From Chondrus crispus (taxonomy: Eukaryota; Rhodophyta; Florideophyceae; Gigartinales; Gigartinaceae): a DNA stretch of 64,000 nucleotides. A program made the translations under genes and the position numbers. Positions within the stretch are counted from its first letter, which is position 1, and every line of letters starts with the position of its first letter. Positions 12,211 to 23,443 of this stretch are shown piece by piece. Location of the stretch: NCBI RefSeq assembly GCF_000350225.1, contig NW_005179015.1:1-64000 (forward strand), read 5' to 3'. The notes below the pieces were generated by a model that saw nothing but the letters and a program-made list of their open reading frames with translations, did not search any database and was not told the DNA's origin.

Positions 12211-13034
12211 ATGGGAAAATTCAACAACTCCTATCGTCTGACTACTATCGGGCACATCTTACATAGTGATATGTTCAAACCAGTGCCTTTTGAAATCCTC
12301 GCTGGGTCGATGTATTACGAGTCTTTCATTATCAGACATTCAGAGTTTGTCAGACATGTGCCCATCAGGCGGGAAAGTGAATTCATGCAGACCTTCCAAG
12401 GGTTCCAAGCGTGATCTGAAAGGCAGCATGCCTGCCGTCAAACTATTGTATTTCGAAAACAGTGAAAAGTATGCAGCTCCAGAGGGCTAGTGCTGGAGTC
12501 AAGTCATCGAAAAGTGCCACTCTCAGACCTAGGCCCCGGACCAGAATGATACCCTCAAGCGCAGAGATAGGAATCCAATTGCAGCACGCAGATCAATACT
12601 GAGACACGCCGGGCTCCCAAATCAGTTCGAGCACGAACCAGTCGCATCTACCAATAGTATCGGAAGCATATGCCTCTGTCAGAGGCGTCGTTACAGGCCA
12701 TCTTATGAGAATGTGAAAGGCCAAGGCATGAATGGACCACATGAACGTTTTTGGGTGTGCTGCATGAGTATATGTCCGCTAAAAGCAGCCCTTCAAACTT
12801 GATAGCAAGAAGGAGAATTGGATGCTTATGTTTTGCATGGGCAGTGGTCACTACATCGCTTTTCTAAGAAGCACGGGTACTGATGTCGTCTCTGATGACG
12901 TGATATTTCACTGGTACGATTACGCGTGTAAGAAGTGGGTTAGAGTGACTACGACCCATGTGAAGAGAAAGAGAAAGAGGCACATCAAGATCAGCACGAC
13001 ATCGATGTTTTCGGGGACCCACACCCTTTACTGA
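12211..13034 (+). pseudogene. Copia integrase remnant
   Basis: Integrase inserts the cDNA of a copia element. The frame at 12211-12414 reads like the start of the catalytic core: the first Asp in ILHSDMFKPVP, then a YY-SF stretch and a Ser/Glu-rich helix. Near 12430-12490 another frame gives KLLYFENSEKY, the degenerate counterpart of the second-Asp motif (normally DN-GEY). At 12.74-12.90 kb a third frame gives NVFGC and KLDSKKENWM, the conserved block at the C-terminal end of copia integrases. At least two frameshifts and several stops separate the pieces, and the second Asp is lost. Confidence 0.6.
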
Positions 13035-13039
13035 TGAAA

Positions 13040-13960
13040 AAGAAGCCTTGAGGTATAAGTCGGCCACAAGAAATAATACCGCAGAGACCGACATTTCGTG
13101 GGAGAACGGGTGCGGCCGCCGTCGGTAATAACAAGAAGACCGGAATGGTGATCGTGCATAGGCGAGAGAACAATACAGTAGAACCGGTGGATAACGGAAC
13201 TAGTACACGTCGTGCAAGTATTTCCAATAGTAAAGGTGGCCCTGCGCAACCACGTGCACCGCTGAGCGAATTACGGCACGATAGGTACAGTAGACTAGGA
13301 GGAACTACTGTAGAGACGTACAAACTAGTGTGAAAGAAGTTGTAAGCCGGGGGTGCCCCAAGCTTGCACACGTGGTACGCGTCCTGCCGCGATCACAAGT
13401 GGGACGAGCGCAGCCACTAGACGCTTTACAAGCTGCTCCCCAGCGGCTTCCAGTAGAGGTACTCCCATGTAGTGATCCGAAATGGAATTGGATCACTACA
13501 GTACTTCCCAACCGCCGGTGGTCGGAACACTTAGGGACCGAGGCAGTACGCCCCCACAGTAAAAGGGAGGGAAGCGACTTCTTTAGCCTCAACCCAGCCA
13601 GAAACTCTTGGAGGGAGCGACAGAGTGTCCCGCGTGGGTTGTCCCTTACAGCTTCTAAACGTCCGTTCCCCACTTTGTACCGCCTACTCCCTGGGGGAAT
13701 CGTACGTCGTGTGAGATCTCTCCCCTTCTGTGGTTGTAGTTCTATTCGCCCGTTTTCGGGTTTCATACCCGCCACCCTCAAGAGAGACGGGTAGTGTTGT
13801 AATCTACCGCTACCGTGACCACGGCTCCCGCATCGGACTAATACCGACCCAGAAGGATCCGTTCTATTACATATTGCACTACACGACTCGCGCATCTTGC
13901 TTACTGAAGACAATGATGAGGATGATACGAGGCCTTAAGCAGAGAGGATTCTAAAACATA
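13040..13960 (+). other. Unassigned 0.9-kb segment between copia integrase and RT blocks
   Basis: Higher in GC and CpG than its surroundings, with long open frames on both strands (13330-13794 plus, 13305-13913 minus), neither with a recognisable motif. It may be the copia linker region, a captured fragment or a small insertion. No flanking duplication was seen. Confidence 0.35.
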
Positions 13961-14059
13961 GTGGCTTTTGGAAATCGGGTCCTGTAAACCCTGGAACTAA
14001 TGAGCATATATTTGAAAGATACAGCATCAAAGAATCACGGTCATAGAGTGATTCAGATT

Positions 14060-14625
14060 AGTGGAGTGCCGCAATGAAGTCACTGAGCAAGCATAAAACC
14101 TGGACCGGACGGCCGTCCGGTCACCCGGCCGTTTCACCCGGGTGAAAACATGCAGATAAGAAAGCTACAAATACTATTAGTTTTGAAAACACAACTCTAC
14201 GATGATGGAAAGACTGGGCAGTACAAAGCAATACTTCTCCTCGAAAGATGTATGTAGAAGGATATCAGAACAAAACAGATAAAAACATTTCTACCACACT
14301 GCAGACGCACTTGTCTGGTAGAAATCTAGTTAGAGTGTACCAAATTCCCATGTACAATGTAAACTTTCAATTCACCATACAATGCGCATGGCAGGCCTTT
14401 TTCGGGATTTATTGAATAAAATCAATGACACAAAGACGCATATGGTTTACAGTACCCAAGAATGGCTACCACGTAGAACAAAAAAGACGCGCAGCAAAGG
14501 GCTCCCTAGTCACTGGCAAAGTCATCAAACAGCGTACGACACGTGCCACTCGACATGCAATCACGGTGGTTTGGCTTGCCTTCATCCTGTAAACGGCACC
14601 TTTTCCGCACCAGCGTAGTTGATTT
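14060..14625 (+). pseudogene. Copia reverse transcriptase N-terminal remnant
   Basis: The plus-strand frames give WSAAMKSLSKHKTW at about 14063-14105, the entry motif of copia RT (W-AM--E---L-N-TW), then GKTGQYKAILLLERC near 14.21-14.25 kb, matching the G--RYKARLVA-G block, and IWFTVPKNGY downstream at the IYM--P-GF position. Frames shift between blocks and stops are present. The segment ends where a solo LTR inserted (target GATTT). Confidence 0.5.
14103..14147. repeat. Two adjacent GC-rich perfect palindromes
   Basis: A 20-bp perfect palindrome at 14103-14122 (centre GGCCGTCC context) and a 16-bp one at 14132-14147 (tttcacccgggtgaaa). They stand out in AT-rich decayed copia sequence. Confidence 0.85.
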
Positions 14626-15292
14626 TGTAGTATAACCCCCCCTGGGGCTTTATTTTAGATTAGATCAACTCAGAATCGGATCGGTTACTGTAGGGCTCGA
14701 TGCTCTACAGTACCACCACGTGTACCCCCAAGTACAAGGGTGCGCACGTGTACACGTGTACGCGCGGAACGAAGAGCGCGCGCACACGTGTACTGTCAGC
14801 CCCGATGGCTGACAGTATTACAGTGTCGACCGACCGCTACAGTACGTCGCTACAGCACATCGGTACTGTACTATTATGATAGGTTATTATGTACATTAAA
14901 TATGGAGCGGACCGGCGGCGGGGGAGGAGGACAAGCACGGACTTGTCACCCACCGACCGTCAAGGTCCGACTTCCCGCTTATTCTAAGGTAACACTCGCT
15001 AATTACCTTAGAGCGGCACCGAGCGCGGGTTGAGGACGCGCGCGGTACGCCCACAAGCCGGCTCCGCATCCGCCCGTCGGTACTGGATCGTTACCCAGTA
15101 CCGCGCCGGGGCGTCGAGGCGTCGAACCGCTCGCGCGTACCGGCGTCCTCCCCGTTCCCGCTCTACCACGCTACCCGGGCCCGCTGCCCGGTGCCGTTAG
15201 CTGGCGTCCCGCTTCACCCCCGTCTTCCCGATCGACAAGGGTCTCGGTCGAACTGTGCATACACCCCTATCGCTGGGGGTGTTTATGCTACA
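14626..15292. mobile_element. Solo LTR, family A, copy 1
   Basis: A 667-bp sequence starting TGTAGTATAACCCCCCCTGG and ending TTTATGCTACA (TG...CA). The 5-mer gattt flanks it on both sides (14621-14625 and 15293-15297). It aligns end to end with the copy at 26666-27365. No internal retroviral-type genes adjoin it, so it is the product of LTR-LTR recombination. It contains many TACAGTA and CACGTGTAC motifs. Confidence 0.92.
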
Positions 15293-16690
15293 GATTTCAC
15301 CTGCAGGAGATTACGTATACGAGTACTATGCTGATTGTTCTCAAAAGGGAATTCGAATGGCCCTTATACTGACATTAGTTACGGCCAGGCGCAAATTGAA
15401 CAAGTGTCCTTACAAACCCTCTTCCTAGCGCCCCTTTTGACAAATTACTGTCCATAAACTGCGCATTTGACAAACATAGTGTTGTATTATGACACGTTCT
15501 GCAGATAAGTGTCGATTCTAGTCCACTTCTTCTACTGCGAGCATCTCACGTGATGGAGTGCGCTCCGGGTGCACCACATGTAGATCTCCTGCTGTACCTT
15601 GATATCCATTTGTACTCTAGTAGGGCCCAGTATTCATCCTAAAATTCACCCAACAGTCCTTCATCCCCGTACTGTAAATCTCTCGCCCCTTTATAGATTC
15701 CTGTTCATGAAAAGGGTGTGATTCGGCGAATATGTCCAGGTCTGACAGGGAGCCTGGATAACGCTCTGTACCTCGAATAGCAAGACCAAATGGCAGTACG
15801 GACAATTCTACTTTATATACACGGCTTTTTCTTACTGGAGAAGTAAAGTTTACTCTCAGCCGCGTTTCCACGCGGATGGTTGCTCTGCTATAATGTAACG
15901 CCAACAACATGTCTTGTGCATTTATAATTAGGAATTTTCCCGTCTACAAGACGACACTTTTTTATTGTCTATTTCTCTTCCACACAAACCATGCATGCGT
16001 CATACATAAATTCCGATATCATGTGCAGAAATCCAGTGGCAACACTTTCGAATGTGGAACTTTTCACAGAAAATATACGGGCTGTAAATTTCCATTGTTG
16101 ACTATGCTTCAGTACAGTAAGTATCCTAAAATAGCACGTCCTCGGCCATGTACTGTGTCTGTTCACGTCTGCCAACATATCAGTTTTTGATAAGCAATCT
16201 GCTATCCTAAGCCTCGTCTCGAGAAATTGAGTTGAATCAAAGTTGCTCATAGCCTTAATCGATTGCGAACCTCCATCATTGTTGGAAGTGTCCTAAATCC
16301 GGCAATATGATTCGTTTTTGGCATCGTTGGCGAAGTAGTCATCAAAACGATTGAAGATATCATTGATGTGTCGATTGGTAGCATCGGGGAGAGCCCGAAC
16401 AGCGCGGGAGGGATTTATTTATCAAATGGGGCTTATGAAAAATGACTTGATATGGAAGATATGGGAAGAGAGGTGAGAGATTCTCTTTCCTTTATCAACT
16501 GCTCAGTTGCTCTATCTTATATTGCTTGGTTTTAGGGCTGAAATTGTGACGTACTTTTCACAAAAGACGGAATCATCGTTTTTGAAAATTAGCTTGCAGA
16601 TGCGGATATGGTTTATAACTTAGCGTGTCAAGGGCCGTGTCCTTTGATGTGCACATTTGATTCAGTTTTCTACCCATAGTTCGCGGACCC
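15293..16690. other. Region without a supported gene, probably the rest of the copia RT
   Basis: By position this should hold the remaining copia reverse transcriptase, but I cannot find a YVDD-type motif. Short frames on both strands (for example 15617-15910 minus and 15909-16190 plus) show no family signature. Confidence 0.35.
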
Positions 16691-16693
16691 CAC

Positions 16694-17280
16694 GTGAACT
16701 CAAGCAATGAGGATATTCGACGACCCGTATGTGGTTTTGCTTGTACTGCGATAATCTGCTACCTTATTTTTTACTCAAAGCAAGGGTCCTTGCTGCGCCG
16801 ACATACGGCAGCGATGAAGAAGTTGCCGCGATATCACAATAGAAGTTGTGAAATGGGGTTGCGTATTAAAAGAACAAAGAGCAGACTGGTTATTCACAGT
16901 GACGATGACTGCAGTAGTCACCATAACGATCGAAACTTTCATCGGAGGTCTCCTTATGACCATAATACGAAAGTATTGTGGAGTACTTCGAAGCAAAATT
17001 TGGTTACTTTCTCGACTACTGAAGTAAAACGTTTAACCGCTAACAAGCTGAGTACGGACAATATTGCGACTCGCCGAATTCTGGAAAGAACTTGGTCACG
17101 GCCACTAAGAAGTGAGAATCATTCGGGAGGAAAACGAAAGAGAAATCACATAGGTTGATTGAGGTGTGCGTAACGCTAAAAAGTTTGCGACTCGCAAGCA
17201 CTTTGTGATAGACCAGGTTGCTAAAGGTGTCTTTCAACTTCAATACTGTCGAGCTTTAGAATCTAAGGAGATCGGTGACT
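16694..17280 (+). pseudogene. Copia RT end and RNase H remnant
   Basis: The plus frame shows HTAAMKKLPRYHNRS, equivalent to the H--A-KR-LRYL-GT block, then HSDDDCSSHHNDR (the first acidic motif of RNase H, usually SD-DWA-D--DR-S), LWSTSKQNLVTFSTTEVK (usually WSS-KQ--VA-S-TEAEY) and, in another frame at 17180-17270, a KHFVIDQVAKG block matching the end of the domain. Order and spacing fit copia well, although the sequence is non-functional. Confidence 0.65.
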
Positions 17281-18660
17281 CTGGATAGGACACGCTTAAT
17301 CCTTCTAAGCACCGTCTCAATCTGTTCAACGCAAAGAACGCTTCCTGTAGTCGCACATAACGGAGTTTGTGGAGGGAAACATTAGGGCAGCTTGTCACAG
17401 GGGAATGAAATAATCTCTCTGATGTGACTGACACGTTAAAATGTGATCCAATAAGTGCCTTGACGGTTAAAAACATTACTCCGTACATTGGGACCCTCAT
17501 TCGTTTCCATTTTTTCGAAGTCAGACCTATATATAGGTTACATGTGCCGATATATCGGCACATGTAAACCCATTCCCTTCAGTATATGCAGCAATTGTAC
17601 GTTGACTTTCTTTGGAGATTAGGTCGAAAACTACCGAACTTCTACTGGACGAATACATAATAATACGCGGCTTGGTTCCGGCCCAAGTCTTCATTTGAAT
17701 TATTATGACTTCACCATGGTGGGTTTTCCGTCCCTGTGGCGGATTTACCGACGGTCAGCTTTCGTTTCAACTAACCGCGATCTGGACGAGCTGCTTTCGG
17801 GATTACATGTAGTCTCAATCGGCGTTTTCCTGACCCCTGAGGCTACAGACCGTGGAAATTACGCTCATACTACTGAGTGGAAATGTATCTTCGTTTTGTA
17901 AATCAAACTTCAATTCTTGATCTTGGCGCATCTCGACTTCCGTACAAATGTGGAACATAGCCGATTTATGGTATGTTTCATCATTGCTCTTGATGTTACC
18001 GGTTGAGCTATTAAACATTGGTTGTAATCTGCAAAGCGGTGCGCAGCGATTCTCTGCGTCCGATATGATCTGACCGGTGCAAGCTTGATCATTCTCGAGG
18101 TCTTGTAGTCTGCTTACGAGGAGACTGATGTTTAGTCCTTCAATCGTTTCTGCATTTTATAACTGTTGTAGGTGGGTACTCATTCGTGTCTCTGATACTA
18201 TGCTGTTCATTTATTTCAGAATGTCTCACACCACGTCGCTGTCTTGGATGGTGGTCAACACGTCGCCGAAATATCCTCATTAATTTGAAGAGCGCGCTCC
18301 TGTTCTTAGCGAAGGCTCAACTGTCTGCCAGAGCACATTACCTGTAGACAAAGAAGAATTCTACTGCCAAAGGTCCTCTATGTGCCCTGTCTCGTGTGTG
18401 ATATTTTATCTGTAATTTGTATGCCCTAAGCACTATGGAAGGTGTTCTTCGACACAGATGCCCACCAAAACGGCATCGAGAAAAACGACATGAGTCCAAC
18501 CCCACACTCGTCAAAATATATCTTAAATTATTTTAGGAGATCAAAAATAGATAGATAATCCTTAGCAGCTCTACCACGAAATGGGAGCTTTACGAATTAT
18601 CCTAATTATCTTTCGGGATGACCGTGGATCAGCTTGGAAATATTCCTTAGGGTCCACATA
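17281..18660. other. No supported gene
   Basis: Short frames only. The one notable structure is the 30-bp palindrome at 17538-17567. Confidence 0.4.
17538..17567. repeat. 30-bp perfect palindrome
   Basis: Two 15-nt halves, ttacatgtgccgata and its exact reverse complement, abut with no spacer. It would extrude as a cruciform or form an RNA hairpin. Confidence 0.9.
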
Positions 18661-18662
18661 TT

Positions 18663-19960
18663 TCAATTAAGATGAAAAGAAGCTGGGACGCAAGGTTTTG
18701 TGGGAACTTTATACATTCCACTGCTGTTCAGAACATGATTGGCTTCCCAAAAGAGACGTGCCCAGATAAAAGACGTAGGTTGCAGAAAATCTAAGTTATC
18801 ATGAGTTCTCTCACCCATAGAGAAATTACGCCTCTGCCTTTTAACGGCACGTTCTGCAAAAAGAAAGTGCATTATTTCCAAATGAACGCTTCGTTTGCCC
18901 CGGAAGCTCGAGGGCCCCAACCGAAACACTTTCTTTGCCAGCGAACGCTGAGGACTTCTCGAATTGCCATACCAGTTGCTCTCTCAAAACCATGATTGTG
19001 AAATATATCGGCAGTAGATGACAGACAAGGAGAAGTCTGGGGACAACCAATCAGTTGAAAGGAAACGGTGACAGCGATGGCCATATTTGTGGAGCAGTTG
19101 TCCCCGATGAAACATACCACAGTGCAGTATTCTCCCAAAGATGCTGAGAACGTGGGCGCTGAAGTTGGTGTGTTCTTTTGAGCCGATCTTTCTCTCATAT
19201 TCAAGTAGTAATAATGCAAGAAGGCGAAACTCGTAGCCGTATGAGTATTATGCCGGAAATGAGGCAATGATGGATGGAAAGTGAGTTGCATTTGCCACCA
19301 GCCGTCGAAGACCAGCGCAAAAGTTTCCGGCAGCAGTTCAGTAATCTTCTATTCAAAATCTCTAGTTCGAGGGGGACCCCATTTCATGAACGTCATGAGC
19401 GCAATGGTATCGTGCTTGACATGACCAAATATGCCTTTCTTTTCCATGAAGCTGAATAGAAGCAAACACTTGATGATTAGGTGGAACCATCATAAGTATT
19501 TGACAGACTTGTTCTTGATTAAAACAGTTTAGTGCTGACCTCTGTGACCTTCTCGTCATATCAAAAGAGCTCTTCGCTTTCTGGATGAGCGATTTGCACG
19601 TGAGTAACAAGATTCTCGTAGCTCGTAGAGATTTTGCGTTTTTTACCAGATCGACACACACAGTAGTGGCTTTGGTCAGGAATATTTTCATTAAATACTG
19701 CAGATTATCCTTTTATAACGTATAGATTAGGCAATAGGAAGACTCGTGAAGATAGATATTCCTAACAAAAGACAATCCGGTTGATCGCTATACGGACAAA
19801 TGTTTGACCACCCTCTGAGTCCAACATGTTTGTTAAAGTAATTCGGTACCATCGGGAAGGATAGTATGAGGCCACCACAAATCCGGACAATTCTACTCTC
19901 CAAGTTCCCTATTGTTTTTTGATGGTTGGCGTGCTTGAATGGGGCATGTTTCGCTGAAAA
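18663..19960 (-). pseudogene. hAT-like transposase remnant
   Basis: The clearest block is CFIGDNCSTNMAIA near 19.06-19.12 kb, matching the second-Asp motif of hAT-type transposases common in algae and oomycetes (V-DNC--N--IA--L--P-VGC-SH). Upstream frames near 19.15-19.30 kb fit the preceding block (GNFCAGLRRLV, then LLALLLLEYE) with frameshifts between. A downstream frame at 18663-18929 is collinear and may be the Trp-containing region near the catalytic Glu, though it also resembles the end of a copia integrase. No TIR or 8-bp duplication was found. Confidence 0.45.
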
Positions 19961-22530
19961 CAATGCATAAGACGCTGCCGACCGTCAAAAGAAGTAGCTT
20001 TTATGCAATTGAGGAACCTTTCAAAACACGAATCATGGCGGATAACCATGTCACCTTATGTTCCTCGAACTTCATCTTCGAGCTCAGATGAGACTAAATC
20101 ACTACAACTAATGTACTCAGTTCTCTTCGGACCAAACGCAATGCCTTCAATTGCCAGATACCGGCGCTCAATGCTTATTGTCAGAGACTGTAAAGGCCTT
20201 GCCATGATCAAGCTTCTAAGAACCTAGGATGAGACCTCAAATTCTACAAATTACTCTGTGAAAGGACTTGAACCCATCAAGTTCTGTCGCATAATGAGTT
20301 TCCGCTTGGCGCACATTTGATCTGATAATGCCAAGGATTTCAATAGCATTCAACGCAGAATCTGGTTTCCCGAGAAAGGGATTCTACCGGATTTCATTTC
20401 CCAACAATCTTCTGAATCTAACCACACGCCTAAAAGCTTTGGACTGAAGCAGAAAATCTCACAAAATATTCACGAAATCGTCTGCACATGTCTGCATGTT
20501 ATTCCTGATAAGACTCCCTAAGTGGCAATGGTCAGAGGCAAGCTAATATTTAGGAACATTCGCAAGTCTACTGCAGTAGCATATTTTCATATCTCTACAC
20601 CAAGGCGCGAAAACAAATTTTGAGCCCCGAGCGGAAAAAGATTTTTACTTTGGAGTGACCTCTCGGAATGGAGACAACAAATGAATTCCCAGTTTGAGGC
20701 ATTCATTATCCCAATAAATGCACACTTTCAGGAAGAATTCGATGTTGCAAAGGTAATCATGAACAGGTCGTCGGCACAATTATTTGAAAGAGAAATTACG
20801 GAAGAAAATGTAAATACAAAAGTCGAGGTACTCAAACTTCCTTTTAGTTACCTCAGAAATACCGATGAGGATAAAAGAGGTGGGAATTTACCGGCATCCC
20901 TGGCACTGTAACACATCGTCTGCTCGGACTGCGCAGATACAAACGAGTTACAAAGCCCACAAGCTTATTTAGTCATCACGATTCGACTCTGACGCTTGCG
21001 CTTTTCAACAAGATGGCCAATGATGGATCTAAAGAATCGCGTTTTTACTTCCAGACGGTGAGATGCTGCGGCCGAGACAGCTGCTAGACCACCACGGCTG
21101 AAGAAAGGGCGCAGCGTGGAAAGAGTACGTGGATATTGGTTATACGTTCAGACAGAAATAAAGCGGTCGAGTCTAAGTGCGTTTTCATGGCCAAAACGTA
21201 TGCCCGTGCAATGTGCGCCAAAACCAAGCTAGACTGTTGCAGATCTGTTTTACTAAAGAGTATGTGATTGAATTTATGGCACAGAATGGCGTGGCGGCAC
21301 TGGGTGACGTACGAGTGCTGGCGAGCGGAGGTGGTCCGTGCTCGCTCACGTGCGGCACGTCCACTCTGTGGTACCGCCGATCCCCTGTTAAGAATCGGGA
21401 TACAGACTAGGGTTCTTCGCGCCGAATCTCTCCTGGGAGACCAGTCGCATGAAAGAACAACGCCGAAAGATCTGTAACAGCATGCTCTGGAGGTGCTGTG
21501 GTGGGTGGTAGAAAACGGAAAGTTATATACGGAGGAGATGGAGATAGGGGTACCCGATAGGGAAAGTAAAGGGGAAGAAAAGCGCGAAAAAGGCAGTTAT
21601 GGACTTTAATAGCAGCCTGGAGGCAAACTAAAACGAGGTCACTTGGGCGTGGAGACGTACCGGAGACTCGTCGTACTAGCTCTAAGATCCCAGAGACGCG
21701 GGGTAATGCTTGGTTTACGAAGGGAGAGGTGGTGCCATCCCGGCGGGTAAAGTACCGCCGGTGGTCCTGCAGTACAGTACATCTACAGTATAGCTAGTGT
21801 AAGGAAAGGTTGCAGTCACTAACCGAAGATGGGATCAGTTATAGCATTGGATCCAGGATTAGATCGACGAAGGCTCACAGGTACACGGCGAAATCCTATA
21901 CCAGATCATATCCATTGTACCACGCACCCCGGCTAGGCTCCTTCTATCTGCACCGATCGGCGAAGGCTTTAGGAAAAGCTGGAGGGTTAACCTAGTCGGA
22001 AGGTCGTTGACATGCAACCCTTCACCTCTTCGACTTCCCCTGCTCCATCAGCCTCGTCTGGCACTTAATGAACAAGTTATTCTATCATACTGCAGTACAA
22101 CACATAGTGTACTGTAGTGCTATTACAGTCGGCGAGGGTCGTCCCGTGCTGTGATACTGTTAGCCATCCAAATCGTTAGTATACTCTTGGTAAACGGATA
22201 TGCGTCTGCGGTCGTACTGTAGACCTCGGCTCTATAGTGGATAATCAAATTTAAATCTAGTCTCTCTTTGCGGTTATACTACAATAGACCATCGAGCCTA
22301 ACGCCCGTAGTTGCGCCGCAGGCAAGCGGTAACCGACGCCGTATGCAGAGTACATAGAGTATGGTAGTCTTCTAGCCTAAAAAAGAAATGAGTCATCCCT
22401 CTGAACACCGCAGGCAATACCGAGTGCTGGCAATACTGATCACTGCGCGTAATTAGTGACGATGCTCTCAGCATGACAAACATTGGAGAGAACGGGGTTG
22501 GACCGCCAGTGTTCTTACCGTAAAGCCACT
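19961..22530. other. No supported gene
   Basis: Short frames without motifs. 21.1-22.3 kb is richer in CpG and in TACAGTA-like words than its flanks, as in the LTRs of this window, and may be an unrecognised LTR fragment. Positions 22371-22440 resemble 26585-26650, suggesting a shared old repeat. Confidence 0.35.
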
Positions 22531-22535
22531 CCGAA

Positions 22536-23442
22536 TTGGGGCAACTTTGGCACAAGGCTATACACACATTTATACAAGAACACTTGTCCTTAACACTCTG
22601 TGTGGATGATGAAAGGGCTCAACCAAGCATCTTTGAGTCAACTGCGCTTTGGCCTTTCGTCGATTTCGATTTACTAAACTCTTTGACCGAACTGGACACT
22701 ATTGATGGAGTGGAAACTGCTGAATACCTTCGTGACAACAATGCTCTTTCCTAGGTCGCAGAGCAACATTAAGAGACTCTTGAGCCTACACCAATGAAGA
22801 ACTGGACTGGCTTGTCAAAACATTCGTGCACATTCTTGTTAGTGAGTCAGATCCCATAAGTCGAGTCATAGCTCTATTCACATATTACAAAACGTTCTTT
22901 CGCCCGAAGAATATCAAAACATCTGATAGAGAAGAGCTCTAAACTTCATATATGGCATGTTTGCGAACTGCTGCGACCCGCGACAATATTCTGTGGTATC
23001 GCAATCGCTTTGTCGTTCTACAAAGCCCGTTGAAGAAGGATTGGAAAGAATTTCTCAAGTACGTCTTGGGAAAAGCAGTATCGTTCAAAGAATCGTTGTG
23101 CTCTATGAGAATAACACGAACCGTTCGCCGTCAGTGCCCATCAATCAGGGAACATCGAAGGACCCGGATCTCAATGATAGACGTCCTCAGAGTGGAAAGC
23201 GGACAGGACGGACAGTCGGAAGTGATCGTGCGAAGAAGAGCAGCAAAGCAGCTCACACGGATCGCCCGATCGTCACTTTTGATAATGATATTCCCCTCTG
23301 CCGTATCAAGGAGAAGTACTTTTCAAAAAGACACTACAGTGGTTCCCGCTTAAGAGAATATGAATCGTGGAAACAAGCAATATTATGTTACTCGAAGCAT
23401 TCCCTTGTGGAAGCAGGTCAACAAAACCTCACTCTTTACTAA
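22536..23442 (+). pseudogene. Decayed protein-coding gene of unknown function
   Basis: I do not recognise the protein. Three plus-strand frames read in succession: 22536-22754 (acidic, ending ETAEYLRDNNALS), a frame near 22.80-22.94 kb (NEELDWLVKTFVHIL, then a Tyr/Phe-rich helix), and 22952-23442, where two overlapping frames swap near 23.1 kb. Coding-like composition moving between frames indicates one gene with several frameshifts. The last part is basic and polar. It ends two bases before the pogo remnant, which is on the opposite strand, so it could be an accessory gene of that element or an unrelated fragment. Confidence 0.4.
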
Positions 23443-23443
23443 A

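Larger units (their letters stand above)
10980..17280 (+). mobile_element. Decayed Ty1/copia retrotransposon, several segments
   Basis: Short plus-strand stretches occur in the order expected for copia (gag tail, integrase, reverse transcriptase, RNase H), spread over about 6.3 kb and full of stops and frameshifts. A solo LTR of another family (14626-15292) lies inside, and an unassigned 0.9-kb segment (13040-13960) separates integrase from reverse transcriptase. I could not find this element's own LTRs. Assignment rests on motif order, since no single piece is decisive. Confidence 0.6.

Noticed and set aside
13305..13913. 202-codon minus-strand frame, overlapped by a 154-codon plus-strand frame
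   Set aside because: Neither has a recognisable motif; both arise in a CpG-rich segment and neither connects to a neighbouring exon.
20255..20330. tRNA-like stretch on the minus strand (GGGTTCAAGTCC with an upstream CTCATTATG)
   Set aside because: The anticodon and acceptor stems do not pair and the D arm is missing. At most it is a chance T-arm.
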